A DNA stretch of 64,000 nt from Hymenobacter persicinus (GCF_004167665.1 NZ_SEWE01000007.1:62001-126000); one strand, 5' to 3'. Positions 16,974-26,260 are shown, counted from the stretch's first letter. Notes: a model not told the origin generated them from the sequence alone. Program-made: numbers and translations.

Positions 16974-19676
16974 TTACTTACCTAGCGAAATCATGTTGGT
17001 CAGCAGCCGGTAGGCCCCGGGCACGCCGGCGGGCAGCTCCCGGAACAAGCTCAGGCCGGTGTAGATGTAGTGGCCCTTGCCGTAATCGGCCACGAGGATG
17101 GCGCTTTCCTTGGCCGTTTCGCCCGGGTCGTGGCTGCTGATAATGGTCTGGTACTTGGGGTCCCACTGGCTGGGATAGTACAGGCCCTGCTCCTGCTGCC
17201 AGCCTTCGAAGTCCTGGGCCGTAATCTTGTTGGGCACGTTGAGCAGCGGGTGCTGGGGCTTCAGAAACGTAATGGGCGCGTTTTCCACCGTCACCCGGTC
17301 GGTGCTGAGCGTGAGCGGGTAGGGCCCGATCTGGGGCAGCACGGTGCCGCGGTTGACCACGTACTGCACAATCAGGTTGCCGCCCTGCTCCACGTACTGC
17401 AGCAGATTGGGCTGGAGCGTTTTAAGCCGGTCGAGGGTGTTGTAGGCCCGGATGCCGAGCACCACCGCGTCGAAGCGTCGCAGGTTGTCGGCGGTCAGGT
17501 CGTCGGTTTTGAGCAGCGTGACGGTGTAGCCGAGCTGGCGCAGGGCTTCGGGCACCTCGTCGCCGGCCCCCATCAGGTAGCCGACTTGCTGGCCCCGACG
17601 CTTCACGTCGAGCTTGACGAGCGGGGAACCGGTTTCCGGGAACAGCAGCTGGGTGGGAATATGCGGGTAGGCAATGGTTTGCACGCCCCGGTAAAACCGG
17701 CGCGCCTGCTCCGGCCCGTCCACGCACTCCACGAAGGCATTAACCGTGGCGTAGGCTCTGAGCTCCGTTTTGCCGGCCGGCACGGCCGCCCCGGGCTGAA
17801 TCCGGAAATTCACCGTCTGCTCCTCGTCCCGGTTTTTCAGCTCAAACGAAGCCGACTTGGGCTCGACGTTCCACCCTTCCGGCGCCTTGAGTACCACGGT
17901 GCCGGTCAGCCCGGCCCGACCCGCGCGTACGGTCACCGGCACCGTTTTGGGCTCCTGGCTGGCAAAGACGTAGGCGCGGGCAGCGGGCAGATTGACCATA
18001 ACGATGGGCACGGCCGCCAGCGGTTGGTACAGCTCCCCGAGCGTGGGGTCGGTGTGCTTGTACTGCACGGGCACGGTGATAAGCATGGGTGCGCCCGGGC
18101 CCACTTGCACCGTCACGGATACGGCGGCCACCGCCGGATTTTCGGGCTGGCCCAGGTACTGCCGCAGCGGCGTTTCTCCCAGGTGAAACTCGTGGTCCTG
18201 GTCGTACTGGGTTACCAGCGTCTGCGGCGCGTCGGGGTTTTCGGTATTGCGCACCAAGCGGTTGAGGGCAAATGACTCCGTTAAGGCATACATGCCCACG
18301 TTGTCGCTAGGATTGCGGAGCCAGTAGGGCTGGGAAAGCGGACCGCACTTGCGCATCTGGTAGCGGGGCCGCAGCACCAGCGGCTTGTCCTTGGTCAGCA
18401 ACGGAGTCCAGGCCGTGTCGCGCGACAACCCCGGCGTGGCCCCGTCGAGCGATACTTCCTTGATGATGACGGGCACGTCGGAGCGGTTGAGCAGCTCAAT
18501 CCGCAGGCGGGTGGTTTCGCTTTCGCCCAGGCTGGCCGTGGGTGCCAGCGCCTCAATCGTCAGGCCCAAACAGCCGCGGATAAGCTGCTCTACTTCCTGG
18601 GCTTTCTCGGCGGCCCAGAAATACTGCGGGCTGCCCTGGGCCGGAAACCCACCGGCGAGTCGGTCTTTTTCGGTGGCCAGAATGGTCCGAATCGTTTCGC
18701 GCACCTTCAGTAGCCCCGCCACGCTCGCACTCGGGTTAGCGGAGTTGTACTTGCGAATCACCTCGTCGAGCTGCTTGCCCACGGCCGCGCCGCCGGGCAC
18801 CCGGTTCCAAGTCATATCCACGCCGTCGAACAGGTCCTTGTCGGCCCTAGCGCCTTTCACCAGCTGAAAATACTCCGGCGCTTCCCCACGCTGGGCCGCC
18901 GAGCCGAAGCCCTGACTGCGGTGCTGGGAGCGGCTGCGGGCCGCAATTTCGCCGTAGCTCTGGCCCAGCAGCGGGTTGAAGCCGCCGGCGTCGAGCTTGA
19001 GGTAGCCGTCCATGTTTTCGCCGGGCTTCACGAAGAAAGAGCCGGTGTTCCAGACGAGGCGTTTCGGGCTCCAGACCTGCACGTACTGCAATTGCTCGGG
19101 AAACCGGTTCGGGTTGCCGGCGGCGTCGAAGGCCTCGGCGGCCAGGATGGCGCTGGCCTGGTGGTGGCCGTGGCCGGCGCGGGCGTCGGGCGGGAAGCGG
19201 GCAATGAGCACGTCGGGCCGGCGCTGCCGGATGACCCAGACCATGTCGGAGAGCACCTGCTCCTTGTCCCAGATGGTAAAGGTCTCGTCGGAAGTCTTGC
19301 TGAAGCCGAAGTCATTAGCCCGGGTGAAAAACTGCCGGCCCCCGTCGATGCGCCGGGCGGCGAGCAGCTCCTGGGTCCGAATCACGCCGAGTTGCTCGCG
19401 CAATTCGGGCCCAATCAGGTTCTGGCCCCCGTCGCCGCGGGTGCAGCTCAAATAGCCGGTTTCGACGAGGCGGCCGTTGGCGAGGTAGGCAATCAGGCGG
19501 GTATTTTCGTCGTCGGGGTGGGCGGCCAAGTAGAGCACCGAACCCAGCACGTTGAGCTTTTTGAGGCCCAGCAGAATTTCCGAGGAAGTAGTGGTCTTGG
19601 GCGCCTGGGCCGGGGCCAGCAGCGGCAGCAGCACGAGCAGCAACGCGGCCCGCAGGCCGGAAACGGGAAAACGCAT
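16974..19676 (-). CDS. Large secreted PIG-L family deacetylase
   Basis: A 900-residue protein with a signal peptide (LLLVLLPLLAPAQA). Residues 45-260 hold the PIG-L/LmbE zinc deacetylase domain: AHPDDE at 52-57 and GHGHHQAS further on supply the metal ligands. The family removes acetyl groups from GlcNAc-containing substrates. A long C-terminal part has beta-sandwich-like regions (VRAGRAGLTGTVVLKAPEGW) and a segment near residue 700 (YLMGAGDEVPEALRQLGYTV) resembling a class I glutamine-amidotransferase-like/ThuA fold. The start at 19676 begins the signal peptide; an exact -7 box lies 26 nt upstream. Confidence 0.9.
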   Translation of the reverse strand: MRFPVSGLRAALLLVLLPLLAPAQAPKTTTSSEILLGLKKLNVLGSVLYLAAHPDDENTRLIAYLANGRLVETGYLSCTRGDGGQNLIGPELREQLGVIRTQELLAARRIDGGRQFFTRANDFGFSKTSDETFTIWDKEQVLSDMVWVIRQRRPDVLIARFPPDARAGHGHHQASAILAAEAFDAAGNPNRFPEQLQYVQVWSPKRLVWNTGSFFVKPGENMDGYLKLDAGGFNPLLGQSYGEIAARSRSQHRSQGFGSAAQRGEAPEYFQLVKGARADKDLFDGVDMTWNRVPGGAAVGKQLDEVIRKYNSANPSASVAGLLKVRETIRTILATEKDRLAGGFPAQGSPQYFWAAEKAQEVEQLIRGCLGLTIEALAPTASLGESETTRLRIELLNRSDVPVIIKEVSLDGATPGLSRDTAWTPLLTKDKPLVLRPRYQMRKCGPLSQPYWLRNPSDNVGMYALTESFALNRLVRNTENPDAPQTLVTQYDQDHEFHLGETPLRQYLGQPENPAVAAVSVTVQVGPGAPMLITVPVQYKHTDPTLGELYQPLAAVPIVMVNLPAARAYVFASQEPKTVPVTVRAGRAGLTGTVVLKAPEGWNVEPKSASFELKNRDEEQTVNFRIQPGAAVPAGKTELRAYATVNAFVECVDGPEQARRFYRGVQTIAYPHIPTQLLFPETGSPLVKLDVKRRGQQVGYLMGAGDEVPEALRQLGYTVTLLKTDDLTADNLRRFDAVVLGIRAYNTLDRLKTLQPNLLQYVEQGGNLIVQYVVNRGTVLPQIGPYPLTLSTDRVTVENAPITFLKPQHPLLNVPNKITAQDFEGWQQEQGLYYPSQWDPKYQTIISSHDPGETAKESAILVADYGKGHYIYTGLSLFRELPAGVPGAYRLLTNMISLGK

Positions 19677-19702
19677 AACGGGAATGAGTAAGGCGTAGGG
19701 CC

Positions 19703-19710
19703 CAAAGATA
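19703..19710 (-). promoter_or_regulatory. Exact -7 box for the PIG-L gene
   Basis: TATCTTTG on the minus strand, 26 nt before the ATG at 19676. Confidence 0.6.
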
Positions 19711-19856
19711 CGGGCGTCTGCCACAGGTAACAGTTAACGGCCGCCTTGGGTGGCGCCCCGGCCCGCTAAGTTTTCCGCGCCCGGCGCCAAGCCGGCCCCC
19801 ACGAGGCATGGGGCACCAGCAGCTTCAGCGGGCCCGTAGCAGCCTCTGGTCTGACA

Positions 19857-19962
19857 CATGCTACATTATATAATTTTAATACAATTAAAGATTTGAATAA
19901 TTAATTCTATTGAAATATTATATAATGATTCACATAATTTATATTTCTTTATAAATCCACCT
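19857..19962 (+). promoter_or_regulatory. Extremely AT-rich promoter region of the T9SS cargo gene
   Basis: About 105 bp of nearly pure A and T precede the start codon at 19976, inside a GC-rich genome. Several TATAAT- or TATTTCTTTA-like words are present but no single -7 box can be chosen. It is the most AT-rich stretch in the window and probably a strong or protein-bound upstream region. Confidence 0.55.
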
Positions 19963-19975
19963 AAGCACCGCACCG

Positions 19976-22276
19976 ATGAAGCACGTTACAAAATTTATAC
20001 TGGGCTGGCTCCCGGTATGCTTGTGTCTGGCTACTCCGCTTCCGGGCCGGGCCCAATACCAGACGGCCGTTCAGGACGGTGTAATTACCGCCAGCGAATA
20101 CGGCAACACCCAAAACCAAGTGACCAACGACTGCACCTGGTACATGACCTGGGACGCCAACTACCTCTACGTGGCCATCAGCGGCAACCGGATGACGCTG
20201 CCGGCGGTGGTGTTTTTCGATACCGACCCCGCCCTGCCGGTCAACACCAGTGCGGGCACGGGCGCGGGCATCACCTTTTCCAGCGACGCCCAGCAGGCCA
20301 ACGTCACGCCGCCCTTCCAGGCCGACCGCGCCTTTTTCTTCGACAATGAGAAGGTGTATTACTACACCGTCAGCGCCGGAGCCTGGACCAGCCCGGCCAC
20401 CATTATGAGTACCACGCCCAACCCGCCCCTGGCCCCGGCCATTGCCGACCTCGTGACCAAAACCACCGGCAACACCAGCGTGCGGGAGCTGCGCATTGCC
20501 CGCAGCGCCCTGAACCTGTCGGCTACGGCGCCCTTCAACTGGCTGGGCTACCTGCTCTTCACCCCCTCGGGCAACTACCGCACCACCGACGGCAGCGTGC
20601 CCACCAGCAACGAGGGCGGCTACCTGGCTTCTTCCACGGCGGCCCGCTACGCCCCGTACTACTACACCGTGTCCAGCTCCGGCAGCGGCACCGATGCCAC
20701 CAAGCCCTTCAGCCAAACCAGCTTCATGGCCCCCAGCACCACGGCGCCGGGCGGCCTGAGTATGGATATCGGCAGCTTCAGCACTTACGACTTTGCTCTG
20801 AACTCGCCGGGCGTGACCGTGCGCAACACCGGTTCCTGGACCATCAACGGCACAATGATGATTCAGCAGGGCACGCTCGACATGAACTCCAGCTCCAGCA
20901 ACGTGACCGTGAAGCGCGACTTTATGGTGGGCAGCGGGGGCACGTTCAAGCACTCGACCAGCAACTCCAACCTGGCCATCAGCGGCAACATGAGCGTGGC
21001 CGGCACCTTCGTGCCCGGCGAGGCGCGCGTCACGCTCGACGGCACCGGGGCCCAGCAGCTGGCCGGCGGTACGTATTACGACCTGTTTATTCCGGGCACC
21101 GGCACCAAAACCATCACCGGCGACGTGACGGTGCTTTCTTCCCTCAACCTAAGCGGCGGCCTGCTTGAAACTGGCGGCAGCAAGGTGATTCTGGCCGCGC
21201 TGTCGTCGGTGCCGGGCAACATCGTGCTGCGCGAAACCGGCATGGGCTACGTCCGTGGCACGGTGCAGGCCACTGGCAACGTGACGGGTCCCAACAACTA
21301 CCAGTTTGGGGGCATCGGCCTGACGCTGACGCCGAGCGTGAACTCCCGGATGCTGGGCACCACCACCGTCACGCGCTATACGGGCGCCTACAAAACCGGC
21401 GCCGCCTTTGGCGTGGCCAGCAACGCCTTGAGCCAAAGCGCCCTGCGGCAGTTTTTGGTGCAGTCGACGGCTACCACCAACCTCAACTACAAGGTTATCT
21501 TCGAATACCACGACACGGCCCCCAGCGAGCTGAGCTACTCCTACCTCGACAACAGCGTGCTCAAAACCTATACTTTGGACGAGAATACCCTGGAGCTGTT
21601 TCGCACCACCGTCCCCAACAGCGGCATCTGGCAGAACCTGCACGCCACTTCCCGCGACGCCAACGGCAACAGCATCACGGTCACGGGCATCACCGAATTC
21701 ACCAACGGCACCTTCTTCACCCTCGCCGACAAAGCCCGGCCCCTGCCTGTTTCGCTCACCAAGTTTACGGCCCAGGTCGTGCCGGCCGGCGTGCAGCTCA
21801 CCTGGGCCACCGCCACCGAGCTGCTCAACAAGGGCTTTGCCGTGGAGCGCCGCACGGCCCTGAACGAGAACTGGCAGGAGCTCACCTTCGTCGTGGCCAA
21901 GGGCAGCGGCACCCAGGGCGCCACCTACGCCTACCTCGACGCGGGCGTGAGTCCGGGCACTTGGTACTACCGCCTGCGCCAGCGCGACACGGACGGCGCC
22001 GAAACCCTGCTGCCCGCCACGGCCATCAAAGTGGGCGAAGCTTCCAGTGTGGCCTTGCAGGCCAGCCCCGTGCCGGCCCACGACCAGCTCACGCTCACCG
22101 GCCTGCTTCCGGGCCAGCCCCTGCTCATCTTCGACGCCGTGGGCCGGCGCGTATTGCAGCTCACGCCCGAGGCAGCAGCCCTGCAGCTCAGCGTGGCGAA
22201 CTTGAGCCCGGGCTTTTACACAGCCCGGGTGCTCAATGGCCGCCAGCCCCTTACCGTGCATTTTGTGAAGGAATAA
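19976..22276 (+). CDS. Secreted T9SS cargo protein with C-terminal sorting domain
   Basis: A 766-residue protein with a signal peptide ending at about GRAQ (residue 26). Residues 28-190 (DGVITASEYGN, WYMTWDANYLYVAISGN) resemble CBM9/DOMON-like beta sandwiches. The middle is T/S/G/N-rich with beta-repeat character (IGSFSTYDFALNSPGVTV, FKHSTSNSNLAISGNMSVAG). Residues 600-690 look like a fibronectin-type segment (VQLTWATATELLNKGFAVE), and the last 80 residues carry a type A T9SS sorting signal (ASPVPAHDQLTL, SPGFYTARVLNG). It is predicted to be exported through the outer membrane and anchored on the surface. Function unknown; adhesin or carbohydrate binding is possible. Confidence 0.85.
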   Translation: MKHVTKFILGWLPVCLCLATPLPGRAQYQTAVQDGVITASEYGNTQNQVTNDCTWYMTWDANYLYVAISGNRMTLPAVVFFDTDPALPVNTSAGTGAGITFSSDAQQANVTPPFQADRAFFFDNEKVYYYTVSAGAWTSPATIMSTTPNPPLAPAIADLVTKTTGNTSVRELRIARSALNLSATAPFNWLGYLLFTPSGNYRTTDGSVPTSNEGGYLASSTAARYAPYYYTVSSSGSGTDATKPFSQTSFMAPSTTAPGGLSMDIGSFSTYDFALNSPGVTVRNTGSWTINGTMMIQQGTLDMNSSSSNVTVKRDFMVGSGGTFKHSTSNSNLAISGNMSVAGTFVPGEARVTLDGTGAQQLAGGTYYDLFIPGTGTKTITGDVTVLSSLNLSGGLLETGGSKVILAALSSVPGNIVLRETGMGYVRGTVQATGNVTGPNNYQFGGIGLTLTPSVNSRMLGTTTVTRYTGAYKTGAAFGVASNALSQSALRQFLVQSTATTNLNYKVIFEYHDTAPSELSYSYLDNSVLKTYTLDENTLELFRTTVPNSGIWQNLHATSRDANGNSITVTGITEFTNGTFFTLADKARPLPVSLTKFTAQVVPAGVQLTWATATELLNKGFAVERRTALNENWQELTFVVAKGSGTQGATYAYLDAGVSPGTWYYRLRQRDTDGAETLLPATAIKVGEASSVALQASPVPAHDQLTLTGLLPGQPLLIFDAVGRRVLQLTPEAAALQLSVANLSPGFYTARVLNGRQPLTVHFVKE

Positions 22277-22297
22277 GCCCCCGGAAGCAGCAACTGA

Positions 22298-22340
22298 CCG
22301 CCGCTTTGGCCGCTTCTCCGTGGGGCGGCCGAAGCGGCGG
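22298..22340 (+). terminator. Hairpin after the T9SS cargo gene
   Basis: A 16-bp stem (22298-22313 with 22325-22340, one G-T pair) with an 11-nt loop, 22 nt past the stop codon. The T-tract is poor. Confidence 0.6.
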
Positions 22341-22485
22341 CTTCTTGCCGGGCCACCCCGGCGCGGGAACATATAGAGCCCCGCCGATGGTTTGCGGGGA
22401 AACAAACCCAGGTTTGGGGCAACGGTTTCCGCTGAATTGCGTCTGTGTCCTACTTTCCGGTCGTATTCTTTCTGACTATTTCTGC

Positions 22486-24150
22486 ATGAGCGTATTTCCC
22501 CGGCCGTTTCTGGCCCTGTTAGGCGTGGCGTTGCTGCCCGCCACTTCCTTTGCCCAGGCTGTTTCGGCCTCGGCGCCCCCCGCCAAAGTAGTGCAGTGGA
22601 CCAACCTTGACCCCGAAAAGGACAAGGTGATGGGCATCAGCACCCAGCGCACCTACGCGGAGCTGCTCAAAAACCGCATTCCGACGCCCGTCATCGTGGC
22701 CGTCATCGATGCCGGCGTCGACACGACCCACGAGGATCTGAAGCGGGTGCTCTGGAAAAACCCCGGCGAGATTCCCGGCAACGGCATCGACGACGACAAG
22801 AACGGCTACATCGACGACGTGCACGGCTGGAACTTCCTCGGCAACAGCAAGGGCGAGAACATCGATGTGGACCTGTATGAGGAAACCCGCCTGGTGGCTA
22901 AGCTCAAGCCCCTCTACGAAGGCAAGTCCCGCACCTCGGTGCCCGCCGCTAAGCGCGCCGACTACGACCTCTACCAGAAGGTGAAGAAGGACTATGCGGC
23001 CAAGGTGAAGGAGGAAAACGAGCAGTACATGCAGCTGGCTCCGCTGGTCGGGCAGCTCGACGGCATCAACGAGCAGCTCAAGCAGGTGCTGGGCGTGGCC
23101 AAGGTCGATACGGCCGTGCTGCGCAACCCACCGGGCGCCAGCACCAATCCCCAGCTCCTGCAGCTCACCTCCCAGCTCTACGCCAACCTGAAATCCTCGG
23201 GCCTGCCCGACATGGACGCCGTGGTGGAGCAGGTCAAGCAGGGCGCCACTGAAACCAAGAAGCACCTCGACTACTCCCTGAACCTGGACTTCAAGCCCCG
23301 CGCCATTATCGGCGACGACGAGGACAATACCAAGGACCACAACTACGGCAACGCCGACATCACTGGCCCCGATGCGCTGCACGGCACCCACGTGGCCGGC
23401 ATCATCGCCGCCGACCGGGACAATAACCTCGGCGTGCAGGGCGTGGCCGGGCCGCTGGTCCGCATCATGGGCGTGCGGGCCGTACCCAACGGCGACGAAC
23501 ATGACAAGGACGTGGCCAACGCCATCCGCTACGCCGTCGACAACGGAGCCAGCATCATCAACATGAGCTTCGGTAAGTACTACTCGCCCCAGCGCAGCGC
23601 CGTGGATGCCGCCATCCGCTACGCCGAATCGAAAGGCGTGTTCCTGGTGCACGCGGCCGGCAACGAGTCCAAGAACATCGACGTGGTGGTCCACTACCCC
23701 GCCCCGGTGTCGACGACGGGCACTACGTACGCTAACTTCATTACCATCGGCGCCTCGGGCAGCACCAACGATAAGAACCTGACGGCCGACTTCTCTAACT
23801 TCGGCAAGCGCGTCGACGTGTTTGCGCCCGGCGTGGGCATCTACTCCACCCTGCCCGGCAGCAAGTACGGCACCGAAAGCGGCACCAGCATGGCCGCGCC
23901 CACCGTGGCCGGCATGGCCGCCGTGCTCAAGTCGTACTTCCCCCAACTCACGGCCGTCGACCTGAAGCGTATCATCCGGCAGTCGGCCACCCCGCAGCAC
24001 ACCAAGGTGCCCGAGCCCGACAACAAGAAAACTGTGGACTTCGCAACGCTGTCGGGCACCGGCGGCGTGGCCAACCTCTACCGGGCCGTGCAGCTGGCCA
24101 TCCAGCAGAGCGCCGGCACCCCGAAAGCCAGCAGCGTGGGCGGGCAGTAA
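22486..24150 (+). CDS. Secreted S8 serine peptidase (subtilase)
   Basis: A 554-residue protein with a signal peptide (cleavage near SFAQA, residue 25). The catalytic triad is visible: D75 in AVIDAGVDTTHEDL, H299 in LHGTHVAGI and S468 in GTSMAAPTVAG. The oxyanion asparagine is in HAAGNES. About 180 residues between D and H are a charged, helical insertion (residues ~115-290) not found in classical subtilisins but seen in other Bacteroidota S8 proteins. No T9SS sorting domain is visible, so it is probably periplasmic or released. The ATG at 22486 gives the signal peptide; the frame is open further upstream. Confidence 0.93.
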   Translation: MSVFPRPFLALLGVALLPATSFAQAVSASAPPAKVVQWTNLDPEKDKVMGISTQRTYAELLKNRIPTPVIVAVIDAGVDTTHEDLKRVLWKNPGEIPGNGIDDDKNGYIDDVHGWNFLGNSKGENIDVDLYEETRLVAKLKPLYEGKSRTSVPAAKRADYDLYQKVKKDYAAKVKEENEQYMQLAPLVGQLDGINEQLKQVLGVAKVDTAVLRNPPGASTNPQLLQLTSQLYANLKSSGLPDMDAVVEQVKQGATETKKHLDYSLNLDFKPRAIIGDDEDNTKDHNYGNADITGPDALHGTHVAGIIAADRDNNLGVQGVAGPLVRIMGVRAVPNGDEHDKDVANAIRYAVDNGASIINMSFGKYYSPQRSAVDAAIRYAESKGVFLVHAAGNESKNIDVVVHYPAPVSTTGTTYANFITIGASGSTNDKNLTADFSNFGKRVDVFAPGVGIYSTLPGSKYGTESGTSMAAPTVAGMAAVLKSYFPQLTAVDLKRIIRQSATPQHTKVPEPDNKKTVDFATLSGTGGVANLYRAVQLAIQQSAGTPKASSVGGQ

Positions 24151-24177
24151 GCTTCCGGTCCGGATTTCTCCCTTCGC

Positions 24178-24205
24178 AAAGGCAACGGCTTCGGTCGTTG
24201 CCTTT
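24178..24205 (+). terminator. Intrinsic terminator after the subtilase gene
   Basis: A 10-bp stem AAAGGCAACG/CGTTGCCTTT with an 8-nt loop, followed by TGTTGCGTTT. Confidence 0.75.
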
Positions 24206-24299
24206 GTTGCGTTTGGGCCCCGCCGCCCGGTCATTTGCCCGGATGGCTAACGCCCAAGCCCCGCGGGCCGTATCGGGACTACCGTTAAGCTCCACTGCT

Positions 24300-25268
24300 A
24301 TGCTGATACCGCAACTCATCCTGATGGACAAGCTCCGTAAAAAACGTCCGCCGGCCCGCCGCCGCTTTCGCCGGCCGCCCACCGGCGGCACGGTGCCGCG
24401 CACGGCCCGCTGGTGGCGGCAGCAGGTGATGAGCGTGCTGTTTCTGGTGGCGGGCATTTTCTCGGCTGCACTGGGTTTGAAGGGATTTTTGCTGCCCAAC
24501 GAGTTTATCGACGGCGGCGTGACGGGCATCTCCCTGCTACTCACCCAGGCCCTGGGCAAGCAGTATCTGGCCTTGCTCATCGTGCTGGTCAACGTGCCGT
24601 TTATCATCCTGGGCTACTTCCAGATCGGGCGGGGCTTCGCCCTGAAAACCCTGCTGGCCATTCTGGGCCTGGCCGGGACGTTGCTGGTCATCTCCTTTCC
24701 CATCCTCACCCAAGACAAGCTGCTGATTTCCGTTTTCGGGGGCTTTTTCCTCGGCGCCGGTATCGGACTGGCCATGCGCGGGGGCGGTGTGCTCGACGGC
24801 ACCGAGATTCTGGCCGTGTTTCTGAGCAAGAAAACCAGCCTCACCCTGAGCGACATCATTCTGCTGCTCAACATCCTGATCTTCGTCGTGGCGGCCTACG
24901 TGCTGTCGGTTGAAACGGCCCTGTACTCGATTCTGACTTACCTGTCGGCGGCCAAGACTATCGACTTCGTCATCGACGGCATCGAGGAGTACACCGGTGT
25001 TACCATCGTCTCGGGCCGCAGCGACGCCATCCGCCGCATGATAACCGAGCAGCTCGGGCGCGGGGCCACCGTCTACAGCGGCAAGCGCGGATACGGCGGC
25101 CGCGGCGAAACCCCGCAGGCTATTGACATCGTCTTCACCGTCATTACCCGCCTCGAGTTGGGCCGCCTGACCGCCGAAGTCGAGAAAATCGACCGGCAGG
25201 CATTCATGGTCATGCACAGCGTGAAGGAAACCCGCGGCGGCGTCATCAAAAAACGCCCCCTGCATTAG
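24300..25268 (+). CDS. YitT-family membrane protein with DUF2179 domain
   Basis: About 322 residues: a very basic N-terminus (DKLRKKRPPARRRFRRPP), five or six hydrophobic helices (FLVAGIFSAALGLKGFLLP, EFIDGGVTGISLLL and on), then a C-terminal DUF2179 domain (VTIVSGRSDAIRRMITEQL, GRGATVYSGKRGYGG). This order is diagnostic of the YitT/YpjC family of membrane proteins of unknown transport or stress role. The start is uncertain: ATG codons at 24243, 24300 and 24324 are all in frame, and the last would remove the non-basic leader. Confidence 0.85.
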   Translation: MLIPQLILMDKLRKKRPPARRRFRRPPTGGTVPRTARWWRQQVMSVLFLVAGIFSAALGLKGFLLPNEFIDGGVTGISLLLTQALGKQYLALLIVLVNVPFIILGYFQIGRGFALKTLLAILGLAGTLLVISFPILTQDKLLISVFGGFFLGAGIGLAMRGGGVLDGTEILAVFLSKKTSLTLSDIILLLNILIFVVAAYVLSVETALYSILTYLSAAKTIDFVIDGIEEYTGVTIVSGRSDAIRRMITEQLGRGATVYSGKRGYGGRGETPQAIDIVFTVITRLELGRLTAEVEKIDRQAFMVMHSVKETRGGVIKKRPLH

Positions 25269-25386
25269 TGGTGAACTTGTCAGGTGGTGAAATGGGGAGT
25301 TTTCGTCCTGCTGGCGTCATGGATGCAATTCCGCGCCGGCCGAACATCACCTCACAATTTCACCATCTCCCCATCTCGCCGCTCCG
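25269..25386. repeat. Palindromic intergenic repeat, copy A
   Basis: A roughly 115-bp element fills the gap between two same-strand genes. Its ends carry 8-bp-periodic GGTGAAAT-like units in inverted orientation (for example 25286-25299 with 25367-25380), and its core has TCGTCCTGCTGGCGT and GCGCCGGCCGAAC. The same design and the identical 13-bp core word occur at 38005-38121. No coding capacity. Confidence 0.7.
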
Positions 25387-25394
25387 TACCTTTG
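25387..25394 (+). promoter_or_regulatory. Exact -7 box abutting the MOSC gene
   Basis: TACCTTTG ends 4 nt before the ATG at 25399, so transcription would begin at or inside the start codon. Confidence 0.6.
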
Positions 25395-25398
25395 CGGC

Positions 25399-26211
25399 AT
25401 GGCTGCATCCCTGACCCTCTCTGAGTTATACATTTATCCCGTCAAATCCCTGGGTGGCATCCGCGTCACGGAAGCCGAGATTGAGCCCCGGGGCCTGCGC
25501 CACGACCGCCGCTGGCTGATTGTGGACGAGCGGAACCAGTTTATGACCCAGCGGCAGCTGGCCGACATGGCCCACCTGAAGGTGGCCGCGGCCTACAACG
25601 GCTTTCTGCTCACCCACGCCGCCCGCCCCGAGCTGTTGCCCCTCTACGTGCCTTTCGCTGCCACGCCCGAGCGCACCCTGTTCGTGACCATCTGGGACGA
25701 TATGGTATTTGCCTGGCGCGGCACGCCCGAGGCCGATGCCTGGCTGACGGAAGCTCTGGGCCGCCCCTGCAAGCTGGTCTATATGTCGGACATGGTGATG
25801 CGGGCCACCGACGGTGGGGCTGCCGACGGGGAAGTCAGCTTTGCCGACGCCTTTCCCTTTCTGGTTATCGGGCAGGCCTCGCTCGACGACCTAAATACCC
25901 GCCTCGCCGCTCCCGTGCCCATGGACCGCTTCCGGCCCAACCTCGTGGTAGCCGGCGGCGCCCCTTACGAAGAGGAAGCGTGGCGCGACTTCGCCATTGC
26001 CGGCCAGCCCTTCGTAGGCGTGCGGCCCTGCGGCCGGTGCGTGGTCACTACCATCGACCAGCAGACCACCCAGAAATCTGCCGAGCCCCTGCGCACCCTG
26101 GCTACCTACCGCACCCTCGACCACAAGGTGATGTTCGGGCAGAACGTCACCGGTCCCGGCCGCGGCACCCTGCGCGTCGGCGACTCGCTGGCCGTGTTCA
26201 ACCGCGGCTAA
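25399..26211 (+). CDS. MOSC-domain protein (YcbX/mARC-like)
   Basis: A 270-residue cytosolic protein. Residues 1-115 form the MOSC N-terminal beta-barrel (SELYIYPVKSLGGI, GLRHDRRWLIVDERNQFMTQR). Residues 125-265 form the MOSC domain with the conserved RFRPNLVV and VRPCGRCVVTTID; the cysteine in RPCGRC is the likely molybdenum-cofactor ligand. Relatives (YcbX, mARC) reduce N-hydroxylated compounds. It lacks the ferredoxin domain that YcbX carries, so it would need a separate electron donor. The start is fixed by an exact -7 box 4 nt upstream. Confidence 0.92.
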   Translation: MAASLTLSELYIYPVKSLGGIRVTEAEIEPRGLRHDRRWLIVDERNQFMTQRQLADMAHLKVAAAYNGFLLTHAARPELLPLYVPFAATPERTLFVTIWDDMVFAWRGTPEADAWLTEALGRPCKLVYMSDMVMRATDGGAADGEVSFADAFPFLVIGQASLDDLNTRLAAPVPMDRFRPNLVVAGGAPYEEEAWRDFAIAGQPFVGVRPCGRCVVTTIDQQTTQKSAEPLRTLATYRTLDHKVMFGQNVTGPGRGTLRVGDSLAVFNRG

Positions 26212-26260
26212 AAAACGCTCTTACTGTCGAGTATGGCGCGTCAGCACACCTACTCTGAAT

